Source: Halichoerus grypus (Eukaryota > Chordata > Mammalia > Carnivora > Phocidae). From it: DNA of 64,000 bases. The stretch spans positions 6,334,001 through 6,398,000 of the forward strand of contig NC_135726.1 in NCBI RefSeq assembly GCF_964656455.1. Direction: 5' to 3'. This document shows, in pieces, positions 12,018 to 24,000 of the stretch (the first letter of the stretch is position 1; the number at the start of each line of letters is the position of its first letter). The notes beneath the pieces were generated by a model that was given only the letters and a program-made list of their open reading frames with translations, was not told where the DNA came from and made no database searches. Position numbers and translations under genes: made by a program.

Positions 12018-12360
12018 GATGCTCCTGAGATGTACCACCCCAATTCCCTTCCAGAAGGACTCGCCCCAGATGCTGGGACTGCTGTCGGCAGACAGCCTTC
12101 AGAAGTCAGCTCCTCCACAGGGATTGTCTCAACTAGAGAGAGCCACCCTCCCAAATGTGGTCCACATCCAATAATTGATCAATGCAAGAGCACAAGCCAA
12201 GGCCTGGCCATTTCAGCCCAACCTGAAGGGAGAAATCCCAAGGGATTGACCATCCTGCTTCCTTCTCCCCTTCCCACAGCACATATCCCAGAACATTCCT
12301 TAGGAAATACCTTGCAGGCTCAACTCTGCCTCAGAGTCCATTTCCCAGGGGACCCAACCT
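12018..12360 (+). other. Unidentified, possibly an old LTR fragment
   Basis: The stretch ends with 'tttcccaggggacccaacct', a phrase common at the ends of some old LTRs. No family could be assigned. The open frame across it has no recognisable protein content. Confidence 0.25.
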
Positions 12361-12487
12361 GCACCATTCCCCATCCCAAATCTCATACCCCATTATTCTT
12401 TATCTCAGTCTTTTCACTGTTTCCTTCAATTCAAAAGTTAATTGTATTTGTTGATTGACTTGCTTTTTAAAAAAATTCCCTTAATAG

Positions 12488-12633
12488 ATGGGCACCTAGG
12501 TGGCTCAGTCGGTTAAGCGTCTGATTTTTGATTTTGGCTCAGGTCATGATCTCAGCATTGTGAGATGGAGCCCTGGGCTCAGCGGGGAGTCTGCTTGAGA
12601 TTCTCTCTCCCTCTCCTTCTGCCCACCCGCCTA

Positions 12634-12676
<43 letters not shown>

Positions 12677-12680
12677 ATCT
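12488..12680 (+). mobile_element. SINEC SINE with expanded (AAAT)n tail
   Basis: The head 'ggcacctaggtggctcagtc' and the AAAT tail at 12634-12679 define the copy. The flanking duplication is aaaaattcccttaatag (12471-12487), with aaaaattcccttagtag after the tail (one mismatch). Confidence 0.93.
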
Positions 12681-13154
12681 TTTTTAAAAAATTCCCTTAG
12701 TAGAATATAAAGTGACAATTTATGCACAGGGACTGTTTGTTCTTATATCCCTATGCTATCACAGTGGTCAACATGTAATAGGTATTCAATGACTTTCTTA
12801 AAAATAAATTCTCTAAGTATAATCAATGCTGCACTGATGGACCACAAAAAGACCCCCACCCCAAATTCAGATCCCTTTTTTAACAACCATTTTCATCCAT
12901 TCATTTTTTAACATACACCTAACTTGTTAAACGTTTCTCAAATTTTATATTCACAAATGAAATTAGAGTACACAAATGACTCTAATTCAGCATCCTCTTG
13001 AGATCTGGCTGAAAATCTGCTTTGCCCCTAGGGCATACAGGAACCAAAAAAAGCTGGTATGGCAATGGGTGGAGTAGACAGGCCCTAATGAATTTTGCAC
13101 CATCTAAGGGAACCAGGTTTCAAAGGTTTGAGAGCCTTATGTTTATATTTATTA

Positions 13155-13297
13155 TCACGGTGCCTGGGTGGCTCAGATGGTTGAGTGCCCAACTCTTGTT
13201 ATCAGCTCAGGTCTTATCTCAGGGTCATGAGTTCAAGCCCTGCATTGGGCTCCATGCTGGGGGTAGAGCCTACTAAAAGAAAAAAAAAAAAAACAAA
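13155..13297 (+). mobile_element. SINEC SINE, old type
   Basis: 'ggtgcctgggtggctcagat' head and A-rich tail. The body is short and diverged. Confidence 0.88.
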
Positions 13298-13366
13298 CAT
13301 TATTTCATTTCATGCCTCAGATCTCAAGGTGAAGTGGGTCTTTTTAAAAAATAGAGTTTAATTTTT

Positions 13367-13487
13367 GAAGCACCTGGCTGGCTCAGTCAGTGGAATGTGT
13401 GACTCTTGATCTCGGAGTTGTAGGTTTGAGCCCCATGTTAAGGGTAGAGATTACTTAAATAAAATCTTTAAAATAAATAAATAAGTA
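13367..13487 (+). mobile_element. SINEC SINE, old short type
   Basis: 'gcacctggctggctcagtca' head and an AAAT tail. Flanked by similar 'atagagtttaattttt' and 'atagattttaattttt' sequences. Confidence 0.88.
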
Positions 13488-13489
13488 AA

Positions 13490-14725
13490 AATAGATTTTA
13501 ATTTTTTAGAACAGTTTTAGATTTACAGAAAAATTGGGAAGACTGTGTAGAGTTCCTATATACCCCACACACAGTTTCCCCTATTATCAACATCTTGTAT
13601 TAGTATGTGACATTTTCTACAATCAATGAACCTAAATGGACACATTACCATGAACTACAACCCATATTTATTCAGATTTCCTAACTTTTTACTTAATGTC
13701 CTTCTTCTGTGCCAGGACATTCCATTTAGTGGTCAGGTCTCCTTGGGTTCCTCTTGGTCATGGCAGTTCTCAGCCTTTTTTTGTTCTGGGTATCTTTGAT
13801 GGTTTTAAAGAGTACTGGTCAGGTGTATTGTGAGATGCTCCTCTCCTGGAATTTGTCTGATGTTTTTCTTCTGATTAGACTGCAGGTATGGGTTTGGGCG
13901 AAGAGATCACAGAGATAAAGTGCTATTCATCGTATCATATGAAAAGTACATACTATCATCATGACTTATGAGTGTTGATGTTACCCTTGATCACCTGGAT
14001 GAAGCAATGTTGGCAAGTTTCCCTACTATAAAATTACTCTCTTTTCCCCTTTTGTAGTTTGCTGTTGGGAAGGCAGTCTCAGTGCATAGCTCACATCGAA
14101 GGAGTGAGGAGCTATCTTCCCTGCTTTTAGAATGAAGTATCTATGTGAATTATTTGGAATTTTTCCACATGGGAGATTTGTGTTTTCTCCCTCATTTATT
14201 AATTTATTCCATTATTCTCAGATCTGTACCTCTGAAACAAATAATGCAATATATGTTAAGAAAGAAAAAAAGAAGAAGAAGAATGTAGCAGGAGGGGAAG
14301 AATGAAGGGGGGGAAATCGGAGGGGGAGAAGAACCATGAGAGACGATGGACTCTGAAAAACAAACTGAGGGTTCTAGAGGGGAGGGGGTTGGGAGGATGG
14401 GTTAGCCTGGTGATGGGTATTGAGGAGGGCACGTTCTGCATGGAGCACTGGGTGTTATGCACAAACAATGAATCATGGAACACTATATCTAAAACTAATG
14501 ATGTAATGTATGGGGATTAACAAAACAATAAAAAAATTAAAAAAAAAAAAAAAAAACCATACTCCACAAAAAAAAAAAAAAAAAAAAAATTATTCCATTA
14601 TTTATTTATGTCATTATGGACCCATGGTTATTCATTTTATACTTCGGGTTATAATCCAATACCATTTTATTGCTCATATTGTTCCAGCTTTGGCCATTTG
14701 GAGTTCTTTCAGCTGGCTCCTATAA
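13490..14725 (-). mobile_element. Old L1 3' region, split by a young L1 insertion
   Basis: Antisense L1M phrases include 'agaacagttttagatttaca', 'ccctattatcaacatcttgt', 'tgaacctaaatggacacatt' and, beyond the insert, 'gttataatccaataccattt' and 'cagctttggccatttggag'. The younger L1 tail at 14217-14589 interrupts it. Confidence 0.75.
14217..14589 (+). mobile_element. Carnivore L1 3' end, 5'-truncated insertion
   Basis: The element carries the carnivore L1 tail ('gggttctagaggggagg', 'gagcactgggtgttatgcac', 'taaaactaatgatgtaatgt') followed by A-runs. It is flanked by ttattccattatt at 14204-14216 and 14590-14602. It is only 373 bases long and non-coding. Confidence 0.92.
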
Positions 14726-15029
14726 AAGTATATCTTTTTATTCCTATTTTAAAGATGAGGAAACCAAGCTTCAAAGAATATAATGTTTCCACCATCATTC
14801 AACTAACAAGAGTGGAGTTGCAATGAGAATCGTTAAGATTCTACAGCACATGTCTTTGGTTTTGTTTTGGTTTTGTTTTTCGTTTCCCTACTTATCCTGT
14901 TTCATCTGAATATAGTCAATCTTTATAAATCAATGACTCGTGTATATTTCACGTGATGGAGTTATTTAAGGCATTAACAGTTTTGAGATTATCATGGCTC
15001 TGTGTACATTACAGGGGAAGTTTCTTAGC

Positions 15030-15300
15030 TACTTTTTGACTTTTTATAGTGTACACCGTGATGAATTTTCACAGAGTGAATCCACTTATGCAGCCTGCAC
15101 CCAGATCAGGACACAGAGCGTTCCCAGCTCACCAAAACCCTCCCTGTGCTCCCTTCCAGTCGTCTCCCACGGCCAAGGTTGCCACTATCCTGACTTCTAA
15201 CAGCACAGATCAGTTGTGCCTGATTTTTACCTTAAATAAAAGGAATCGTACATTAGTCCTTTTAGAGGCTGGATTCTTTTGCTCATTCTCCTGTTTTCAT
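15030..15300 (-). mobile_element. Old L1 fragment, antisense
   Basis: 'ttgccactatcctgacttct' then 'taacagcacagatcagttg' and 'aaaggaatcgtacatta' match the antisense L1M 3' pattern, also seen at 45.3 kb. Confidence 0.65.
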
Positions 15301-16324
15301 GTGGTTGGGTTAGTGGAATTTTTTTTTAAGGTTCCAGCTATATATTTCACAAGAAAGGTTACAAACATTTATACTTGTAAAAACACGTTAAGCAACTACA
15401 TAAAAAATACCACACTGTCACATAAAAAGTAAGTTTACTTAAGAGGAACATAACACAAAGACGGGAAAACTACCTAGAGATGTAGCTAAATTGCCCCATT
15501 ATCCTGAGGTGGCTTAGGTCCTCCTCCCTATCATTATCTGTAGTTTCATCTACAAAGGGCTGCCTTTAATAACATCTCCCTGGATCTTTTTCACAGGAAA
15601 GGTGTTTCCTGAGGGACAGGATGACATTCGTGCCAACATATAGCCCAAATCTCATCTGGCTGCTTCTAACATGTAATGGTACAAGACACTACCTGCCAAA
15701 TTTGACTAAAATGCTGTGCAGAAACCCAAAAGATCCCTGATTTACAGTTCTCTGTTTTTGTCTCAATCACAATCACCACCATTGACCCACTGACGTGGTT
15801 CCTGGATCCAACAGGGGTAGCAAACCCTTGAGGCCTCTGCCATCACACCCTTCTGATGCCACCATGGACGTTGTTAAATTGAAGCACTCTCTCCCCTAGA
15901 ACCTACTCGCCCCAACACTCCTAACCAAGCAGAGACGGCACAAGGGAGAAAACCTGTGTGCCACCCCTGCCCACCCCCCACAAATCGTTATGTTAATTTC
16001 TAGTTGGATCCAGGTTTCCATTGCATTGTTTTCCAGTTGGACTCAGGCATCTAATCTCTACTCCATCCTTATCACATCTCTCCCCTCTTTGTGAAACTAC
16101 TCTGGCTCCTACTTGTGTGATAGGTAATAGATAAAGTACCTAGCCTGGATACAATCAACAATAGCTGGATTTGTTCACACTCAACCAAGCCCAGCTTCCA
16201 GACCTACTTTGATTCTAGTTCAGCTGTTTTCTTCACCATCTCAACTATGTCCTGCTTTTTCCATCCTGTGTGTTCCTTCCTAAGTTTCTAATAGTCATAC
16301 GTTGATGCATTAATTCATTCTTTC

Positions 16325-16730
16325 AAACTTGTCACATTCTTTCAATATGTTTATTAAGTACCTCCTATGTGCTACACACTCTTTTAGATCCCGGGGGTAC
16401 AGTAGTACCTAAAACCATCCAAGTCCCTGTCCTGTGGAGCTTACATTGTAGAGGAAGATGCAGTACATTCAATATACAAACAAATGCATATGGTGTCAAG
16501 TGGTGGTGAGTGTTATGAAGCAGAATGGTGACTGAGGAGGAAAATGCCATGTTCTTTATGGAAGTCAGGGAAGGCAACCTGAGCAGGGAACAGTTGAGCA
16601 GATCCCACAGGGAAGGGCAGGGACAAAGGCTCTTAGACAGGGACACAGTTTTGGAGGAGGAACAAGGAAGCCATTTTGGCCAGAGCAGAGTAAGTCAAAA
16701 GACAATAGTAGAAGGTAAATCAGAGCAGTA
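16325..16730 (+). repeat. L2-type ancient repeat
   Basis: 'tattaagtacctcctatgtgc' is followed by 'ccctgtcctgtggagcttac' and 'gagggaaggcaacctgagcag'-like text, the common ancient L2-linked module. Subfamily uncertain. Confidence 0.5.
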
Positions 16731-16762
16731 GTTCAAAGCTAGTTCGTGCGGGGCCTTTAAGC

Positions 16763-16970
16763 CAAGGGCTCTCAAAGGGGGTGATTTTGTCCCCCAGGGG
16801 ACATCTAATGATATCTGGCGAGATTTTTGGTTGTCACAGTTGGGTGGTGCTACTGGCATCTAGTGCGTAGAGTCCAAGGCTGCTCCTTAACATCCTATAC
16901 CACGTAGGATAGCCCCATAACGAGGAAGCATCCAGCCCCACTGTCAGTAGTGCCAAGGTTGAGAAACCTT
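16763..16970 (+). mobile_element. MER5A element
   Basis: 'cccccaggggacatctaatg', 'ttggttgtcacagttgggtg', 'gctactggcatctagtgcgt' and 'aaggttgagaaacctt' match MER5A from end to end. Confidence 0.9.
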
Positions 16971-17144
16971 ACCTTAAACCATGGTAAAGACTATGGTTTT
17001 TATACTAAGTGTGATGAGATGTCATTAGAAACTTTGAACAAAGGAGTGATATGAACTAACTTAAATTTTAAAAGGATCACTTTAGACACTGTAGTAAATC
17101 ACACCTGGAATAATAAGAGTGATATAAAAGAGTGACACAATTTA

Positions 17145-17400
17145 TTGAGCACTTATATTTGAGATACTGTGCTAAACATCTTATCTGAGACATCATGGTA
17201 TTTTTCTTCATTGTTCCTACCACTGCCCGACATTGTATTACATGTTGGCCCATGAATTTCTAAATATTTGTTTCCCCCCAACAGAATGCACACTAGGTGA
17301 GGGCAGAACTTCACTTGGTGACCTGCTGAACCTCCAGCACCTAGGACAATGCCCTGCGTACACTGGGCGCTCTGTATCTGTTGAATGAATAAATGGCTTC
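17145..17400 (+). repeat. L2-type fragment
   Basis: 'gaatgcacactaggtgaggg', 'cctaggacaatgccctgcgt' and 'gttgaatgaataaatgg' form the usual ancient L2/MIR 3' text. Confidence 0.5.
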
Positions 17401-17495
17401 TAGGGTCAGTTTGTTCATCCCCATTGCACAGACAAGAAAACTGAGTTTCAGCGTTAGTTGCCCATACCACAACTGTGAGCAAATCTGCATCCAGG

Positions 17496-17863
17496 GGCTA
17501 TCCTACCATAAGACTGGCTGGCTTGAACAACAGAAATCCATTCTCCCACAGTTCTGGAGGCCAGAAATCGGAGACCAGGGTGCCAGCATGGTCACGTTCT
17601 GGCGACAGCTATCTTGCTAGCCTCACAATGTCTTCGTATGGCCGAGAGATGGAGAGAGATGGAGAGAAAGAGAGAGTAAGAGCAAGAGAGAGCCCTCTGG
17701 TATCTCTTCTAATAAGGACAGTGATCCTATCACTGGGGCCTCACCCTCATGACTTCATCTAAACCTAATTACCTCTCAAAGGCCCCACCTCCAAATGCCA
17801 ACTCATTGGGGGGTTAGGGCTGCAACCAGTGAATTTTAGGGGAACACAATTCAGTCTATAGCA
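17496..17863 (-). mobile_element. ERVL-MaLR-type LTR, minus orientation
   Basis: This is the reverse complement of the same LTR type as 11012-11373: 'aacaacagaaatccattctc', 'cagttctggaggccag', 'cctcaccctcatgacttcat', 'caaaggccccacctcc', ending in 'caattcagtctatagca'. A GA-rich run sits inside it at 17640-17695. Confidence 0.8.
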
Positions 17864-18409
17864 TTGTCCTCACAAAATTTACCATTCAGTGTGGGATATA
17901 GACAGTAGTACATGCATGATGTAAAAAAGAAAAGCATGAATTGTGGTAAGCTCTACAAGGAACTATGGAAAGGAAAACAAATGTTGTGATGAATGATTGA
18001 AGTGTCAGGGAGGAGGCAAATCATAGAGGACTTCCATAAGGAAGCAACATACAAACAAATCATCAAAAATTCAGTACCATGAAAAATACCTCATTAAGAA
18101 TTTTTACACCCATTATATGTTGAAATAATATTTTGGATATATTGTGTTATATAAAATAGACTATTAAAATTAATGTTACCCATTTCTTTTTTACTTTTGA
18201 AAATATGACTACTAGAAAAATTTACATTACTTATGTGGCTTGCATTGTGTTCCTATTGGACAGCACTGCCATATACTATTCTCTTCCCACTAAAGACACC
18301 AGTGTGGAAGGAAAGAGTGATTTCCCCAAAGAGGCAAGGTTGAGTGGGAATGGAGACCAATATGGCAGGGGAGGTTGGGAAGTCAAGTTGGCAGAATTAC
18401 TGATATTTT

Positions 18410-18590
18410 AAGAATGGGTAATCTGCTAATGGTTACAGGTTTCTTTTGGGGGTGATGAAAATTTGGAATTAGACAGTGGTGATGGTTGCATAACCTTATG
18501 AATATACTAAAAACTACTGAACTGTACACTTTAAAGGGTGAATTTCATGGTATGTGAATTATAACTCAATAAAAAGTAAAATATGAAAAA
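18410..18590 (+). mobile_element. Old L1 3' end
   Basis: 'gtgatggttgcataacctta', 'aaaactactgaactgtacac' and 'gtgaattataactcaataaa' are the L1M 3'-UTR end. The tail is A-rich. Confidence 0.8.
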
Positions 18591-18671
18591 ACAATAGGAC
18601 AGTCTAATATCTACAGCATCTGCTATAACAGAAGACCCTTGAATTTTCTGGAAAGCTTCTACTTTCAGCTG

Positions 18672-18672
<1 letters not shown>

Positions 18673-18719
<47 letters not shown>
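18673..18719 (+). repeat. (TG)n microsatellite
   Basis: An uninterrupted TG run of about 47 bases, so likely polymorphic. Confidence 0.97.
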
Positions 18720-18721
<2 letters not shown>

Positions 18722-20282
18722 GGGTAATTAAGGAAAAAGAATTCTTACATGTTTTGGCTGAAAGCAGGGAAAGAACCAGAAATCACCTTCACTAAAAATC
18801 AGAGTCAGAAGTGACTTGGAGGAAAATGAGCTTGGGAATTTGCAAACATGTTGTGAGGGTACCAGAGGACCCCTCACAGGGTATAGGATAGGGACTCAAG
18901 CAGACAATATATGGAGACTACTGGGGCAGAGTGACTTTCCCTGATATCTGAGTCCCTTTGATTATTAGGAACAACTGTTTAATTAAATCAAAATGCCAAC
19001 TTCTATCTATGATTATATGTTTTAGGTTAGAACCTCCCTTGTGTAATGCAAAAGGGATACTTGGCCCATTGGGCACTCTCCATATCTAGCAGCAGCCTGA
19101 GGCAAGCTTCCTCTCCAGGGGCAGCAGCATACACAGTCAAGAGTTCTCTGTGCACAGTCTCAGAGTTGATTTAGAACATCCTCAGGAGCCAGCTCCAACC
19201 AGAGCGTCTCACTTATTAATTCACTGAGCTTCTCTCTGCCCCACACTGGGCTTGGTACTAGGGGTCAAATGATGACCAAGATGGACCCAGTCCCTGTGTT
19301 TAAGGGGCGACAGGAACTCAGAGGTTATGGCTGGCACTTTGAACTTTTCCCCACCCTGTTAAATTTCTTATTGGTTATACTGGTAATTGTCTTAGTTGGC
19401 AACCTCTGTCATTGTTTTTTGTTGTTGTTGTTGTTTAACTCAGGAGAATGAAAAATGGTAATGATTTCAATGACCTCTTGCGTCCTCTGTAGACGCCACA
19501 CAAGGGGTGTGTTCATATTCACCTGTGGACTGTGGGCCTCTTCCAAATCTCCCCTACTGTTAGTATTTTTTGGTTTGGCTTCTTTTCTCTACAGTCCAGG
19601 TACACTAATTCCCTAATTGTGCTGGTTTCTGTACCTCTGCTGTTAGGAAAACGAGTTCTTAGAAAGAACCTTTAATCAAGGAATGATGACAATGCAGCCC
19701 TGAAGTAACACCGAGAACCGGAAGTCATGACCAAGGTCGGTCATTTAGTAAAATGTTTATTTAATGAGGAAATGACAGGAGAATGAACATTTCTTAGAAG
19801 TGTAGTGGACATCTGTTGCTTTTCCTGATGCATCAGTCAGGATCCCTAGAGCAAGGACATGGCATAGTGGGTGATTGCAAGAAAATTCAGTAAAGGGTGT
19901 GGGAGGGTCTAGAGTACCCCGGGGCACGTTAAAAGTCAGGGTACCCTTTCCTAGGCCTGACGGAGCAAGGGGAGGGATTACTGGAAGGAGAGTTGCTGGA
20001 ATTTAGAAAGGGTAAACAGTGACCTTCAGGCAAGGGATTTGAGCAGTCCACGGTGACCCTGCAGGGAGGGTGCCGGGGGAATAATCTGATTTCACATTTC
20101 TCCCTTCCTACAACCTCTGTCCCATGTTCTCCATTGGCTGAAGTCGGCCTCCAGGATTGAGAGCAGAGAGGGGAAGATGAATGCGGAAGGGAAGGTACAG
20201 TACGGATTTACCTACAACCAGCACATCGGCTCATCTCCCATCCCCTCTTCTGGTAATGGGATCTTGCGTTGGTTTGGGAGAA
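18720..20282. other. Intronic sequence, nothing recognised
   Basis: Apart from a weak L2-like patch near 19205-19290, I see no repeat, RNA gene or exon here. Confidence 0.5.
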
Positions 20283-20730
20283 TGTTATAAGTTAATTGTG
20301 TCCCACCTGCATCCCCAGAAGATATGTTGAAGTCCTAATCTCTACTACCTCAGAACGTGACCCTGTTTGGGAATGGGGTAGTTACAGATGGACTTTGCTA
20401 AGATGAGGTTATAGTGAAGCCTGTGGGTCCTTAATCCTATATGGCTGGTGTTCTTATAAGAATAGGACATCTGGATGCAGACACGAAGGGAAGAAGGCCA
20501 TAGGAAGAAGGAGGCAGAGGTTGGGAGTAATGCTGCTACAAGCCAGGGACCACTGGGGGCCACCAGAAGCTGGAAGAAGCAAGGAAGTATCCTCTTCTAG
20601 AGGCTTCAGATAGAAAGAAGCCCTGCCTGACACCTTGATTTTGGAGTTCTAGCTTCAGAACTCTAAAACCATGTAAAACAACTGTACAGTTGTTTGTGGT
20701 CCTTTGTTACAGCAGCCCTAGGACACTACA
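20283..20730 (+). mobile_element. MLT1-class ERVL-MaLR solo LTR
   Basis: The copy starts TGTTATAAGTTAATTGTGTCC and ends CAGCCCTAGGACACTACA. In between are the family phrases 'atgttgaagtcctaatc', 'ggtgttcttataagaatagg' and 'gacaccttgattttgg'. No retroviral coding sequence is attached. Confidence 0.85.
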
Positions 20731-21544
20731 GATGGGGCTACCCCTTATTTACCACGTATGGTCTTGGTTGGACAGCCCAACCCTGCCCGGGCTGGGGGAA
20801 AGGATGCTTTTCCCCTGGAATGTGGATTTTGAGCATGAAAATAGGGAGATGGACAAGACCTAGATTCAGATCCCAGCTTTGCCTAGTGGAAGTGGGATGA
20901 GCCAGTCCCAAGGGAAATGCACACCTCAGGGCTGGCCTCTTCTAGAGATTTCCTAAGCAAATAGGACACCTCAAAAGGATGCCTCTTGAAGAGCTAGTGC
21001 CATGAGGAAACTGGAACTCATTGTCAACTCTGCTCATGAGAGCTCTTTTCTAGAAGCATTTTGAAGATATGAAGATTAAGTTTTCTCACCAAAGCCTAGA
21101 GAAGAAGGTGGAAATAGAGAGGTAAGAGGACCCTAGCCTAGCTTCCCAGTTTTCTGCAAGAAGCCCAGAATGCTCACCTGAACGTGGACCTACAACAAAG
21201 AGGGCTGTGGCCTCCCCGGCATCATGACCCACCAAGAAGGGACTTGGGATTGATCATTTGCCCCAGGGATGAGCCCCATAAGAATCATCTCTGCAGACTG
21301 GCCATGGTGCTGTGATTAAAGCACAGATACAACTTGGCTCCTGGTTATACTCTGCAGAGCTCATTGGCTGAGCACCTCAATATGCTTGGGCATGGCGGGT
21401 ACAGTGTTGTTCCCATCCTCAGTGTTGGTGAGCTCTGAAGGAGACCAGCATCAGCAGCCAAGGGCATGTGAAAAAGCATCAAAATCACCTGGGATCTGGG
21501 AGAGAGCAGGAAGAACTACATAGCTGATCAGATGCTCAAGGATA

Positions 21545-21665
21545 GCACCCCCATTTCACAGATAACTATACTGAAGCTCTGAGAGGTTAAGTAAGCCATC
21601 CCAGGTCACACAGCCAGGAAGCCAGAATCCACTGGTCCCAAAGTCCATGCTCTTTCTGCCATGCT
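21545..21665 (+). repeat. MIR/L2 3' fragment
   Basis: 'tctgagaggttaagtaagcc', 'aggtcacacagccaggaagc' and 'ccatgctctttctgcc' are diagnostic of ancient MIR/L2 sequence. Confidence 0.75.
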
Positions 21666-21994
21666 AAATCATCCTCCACCCTGGGGGGAGGCACTTGCAT
21701 ACCCAGCAGTGCCAGCTTGCTCATTCATGCATGCATCTGTTCAGTGCATGTTTATTGAGTATGTGCTATGTGTATCTGTGTTACAGGCTGGTAATACAGA
21801 ACTGGGCTAAATAGTCAAGGTAGACCAGTAGGGAGAGTGCGGACACAGATACTTCCTAGGGAAATAAATGTATATTTCATTTCAAGGTGAGAAGAACGCT
21901 ATGAAAGTAACAAAATATGGAAATTGAGAACACCAGCTGGAGACTTAAAGCCTGCCCACTAGGGAACACCTCCTCAAGAAGGTGATATTTCAAC

Positions 21995-22200
21995 CAATAG
22001 TGTTTCAACTGGCCAGCAATGTCCCCATGGGACGTTTGGCAATGTGTGGAGACATTTTGGTTGGGGAGTGAGATGCTACTAGCATCTAGTAAGCAGAGGC
22101 CATGGATGCTTCTAAACATTCTACAATGCACAGGACAGCTCCAGCAGAAAAAGAATTTTCTGGCCTAAAATGTCAATGGTGCCAAGACTGAGAAACCCTG
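21995..22200 (+). mobile_element. MER5A element
   Basis: 'gacgtttggcaatgtgtgga', 'gatgctactagcatctagta', 'acaatgcacaggacagctcc' and 'actgagaaaccctg' give a full-length match. Confidence 0.92.
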
Positions 22201-22329
22201 ATTTAGACTAACAACGAAAACGAAGAAGAAGCCAGCCCTGTAAAGGAGCTCCCCACCCAAGATTTCCAAGTGAAAGGAACAGCAAAGGCTATTAATTCCC
22301 AGGAAAAGCTTGGTGTTTCAACCTAATGA

Positions 22330-22570
22330 GTACAGGAGAGGGGAATGAGATGAGAGAGGCCAGATCATACAGGGCCTCTGGTCTTGGGCAGAAGTTTGGG
22401 ATTTTATTCTTTACAGCTGAAAGCCTTTGATGGGTCTTAAATCAGAGAGGGGCACTCTGGCTACTCTGCAGAGAATGGGTGGGAGAGGCAAGCGTGGAAT
22501 CCCAAAGGCCAGGGTAGCCCAGGAAGAAATGACAGCAGTTTTGACTAGCGCAGAGGCCTTGGAAAAGGAG
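22330..22570 (+). repeat. L2-type ancient repeat
   Basis: 'gaggccagatcatacagggc' and 'gctgaaagcctttgatgggt' followed by 'gggcactctggctactctgc' form the same ancient module as near 16.5 and 17.05 kb. Confidence 0.5.
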
Positions 22571-22852
22571 CAGTGCGTTTATCAAGATGCGTTCTGAAAG
22601 TACCAGTTACAGTGCTGGGAATGAATTGGATATGGAGAGAGAAGGAGGACAAACAGGGATTAACAGTGACTCTCAGAGATTCTGGTCTCTGCAGGGTGCC
22701 GGGTAGAGTGGCTCACCAATGTGAAGTAAGACGGGGTCCCAAATCAAGAGCTCAGTTTCAGACACATAAATTCCAAGACACTCAGTGGAATTGAGTACAT
22801 AGGTGTTAGAGAGAGGAATTGCTTATATAATGCTTTGAGCTCTGGTTTATTC

Positions 22853-23015
22853 TCAACGTGGAGCTACACTTTAGCTTCACCTGGGGTGGGAGTGCTCTAA
22901 AAAAACACCAGTGCTCAAGACACACACCTTAGATCAGGTAAACCTGAGCTCCAGGAGCTGGTGCCCAAACATCGGTATGCTTTAAAGGTGTTTCTAATGC
23001 ACAGTGATGGTTGAC
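22853..23015 (+). mobile_element. MER20-like hAT element, diverged
   Basis: 'agcttcacctggggtgggag' and 'tttctaatgcacagtgatgg' resemble a MER20 relative. Ends are decayed. Confidence 0.45.
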
Positions 23016-23564
23016 ATCCACCAGACTCCCAAGGTGGAGTTGTTCTCTCTGTGCACAGCAGCCCACAGTGGGCTGAGAAGCCTCACCTGTGTGCATTGTA
23101 CCCAAGAAATGCTATTTTGTGTCTATTTAAAATTCTATCTCTGCTGCTTCAGTGGTTGGCTGAATTTTATCTGTCAAAACAACAAACGGCTCATAGTCTT
23201 GGGTGTTCTTGTGTTACCTGTGGTTCCAGACCCTTTGTTCTGTGACTCTCTTGTTTATAGCAAGGTCAGTCTCCTAGTGAAGCCCCAGGGCTGTTCATCT
23301 TTTCTATCCCTTTGGGGATAGAATATATGCAGTCTCTTTTGTGAACTTTCTTCCCAAGTAACTCCCAGCACCCTCTGCCACTGTGTACTCAAAGCAGAAG
23401 AAAATACATTCAGACCTGGTCTATTCTGCAAGCTCCAGTCCAGTCCCCATTTCCTTTTATTATTATTGGGTGCCCGTCGTGGAACTTGCTCTGTACCTGG
23501 CACTTGGGGATCCCATGATCAATGAGAATGAAATGGCCCCTGATCTAGGGAACTCACACTCTAG

Positions 23565-23788
23565 CACAGGGTGTTTCATCTCAGCAGCATTAACACCGAG
23601 GCAACCACACCTGAGATCAAACAGTTCTTTGTGGTGGGCTGACCTGTGCATTGTATGCTGTATATAGCAGCATCCCTGGTTTCCACCAGCAAGATACCGA
23701 TAGCATGTTTCCCATGCCTCCCCAAAAATATCTTCAGACAATGCTAATATGTCCCCTGAGAAGCAACATTTCTCCCAGTCAGGAACTG
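23565..23788 (-). mobile_element. MER5A element, minus orientation
   Basis: Reverse-complement MER5A text: 'gtgcattgtatgctgtatat', 'agcagcatccctggtttcca', 'aaaatatcttcagacaatgc', 'tatgtcccctgag'. Confidence 0.88.
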
Positions 23789-23805
23789 TTTTAGGAGGAA
23801 GGAGA

Positions 23806-24000
23806 TTTTTTTTTTTTAACCAGCAAAAATGGATTTATTCAGGAATAGCAAGGAATAGCAGAGAATAGCAATCTGGGACCAGCAAGCTACAGCAAAACCA
23901 AAGGCAAATCCCTAGGAGGAAGAAGATATTAAATAAAGGCTCATAAAGGTTGATACAGGTGATGAAAGGGGCATCAACAGGAGAGATCTAATTTAACTTA
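23806..24000 (-). other. Possible unidentified retrocopy with T-run
   Basis: A T-run at 23806-23817 precedes 'aaccagcaaaaatggattta' and a short 'aggaatagca' internal repetition. A poly-T next to non-repeat sequence can mark a 3' UTR retrocopy on the minus strand. I cannot name a source, and no target duplication is evident. Confidence 0.2.

Noticed and set aside
12012..12458. 148-codon plus-strand frame
   Set aside because: Probable old LTR-like sequence; no conserved protein content seen.
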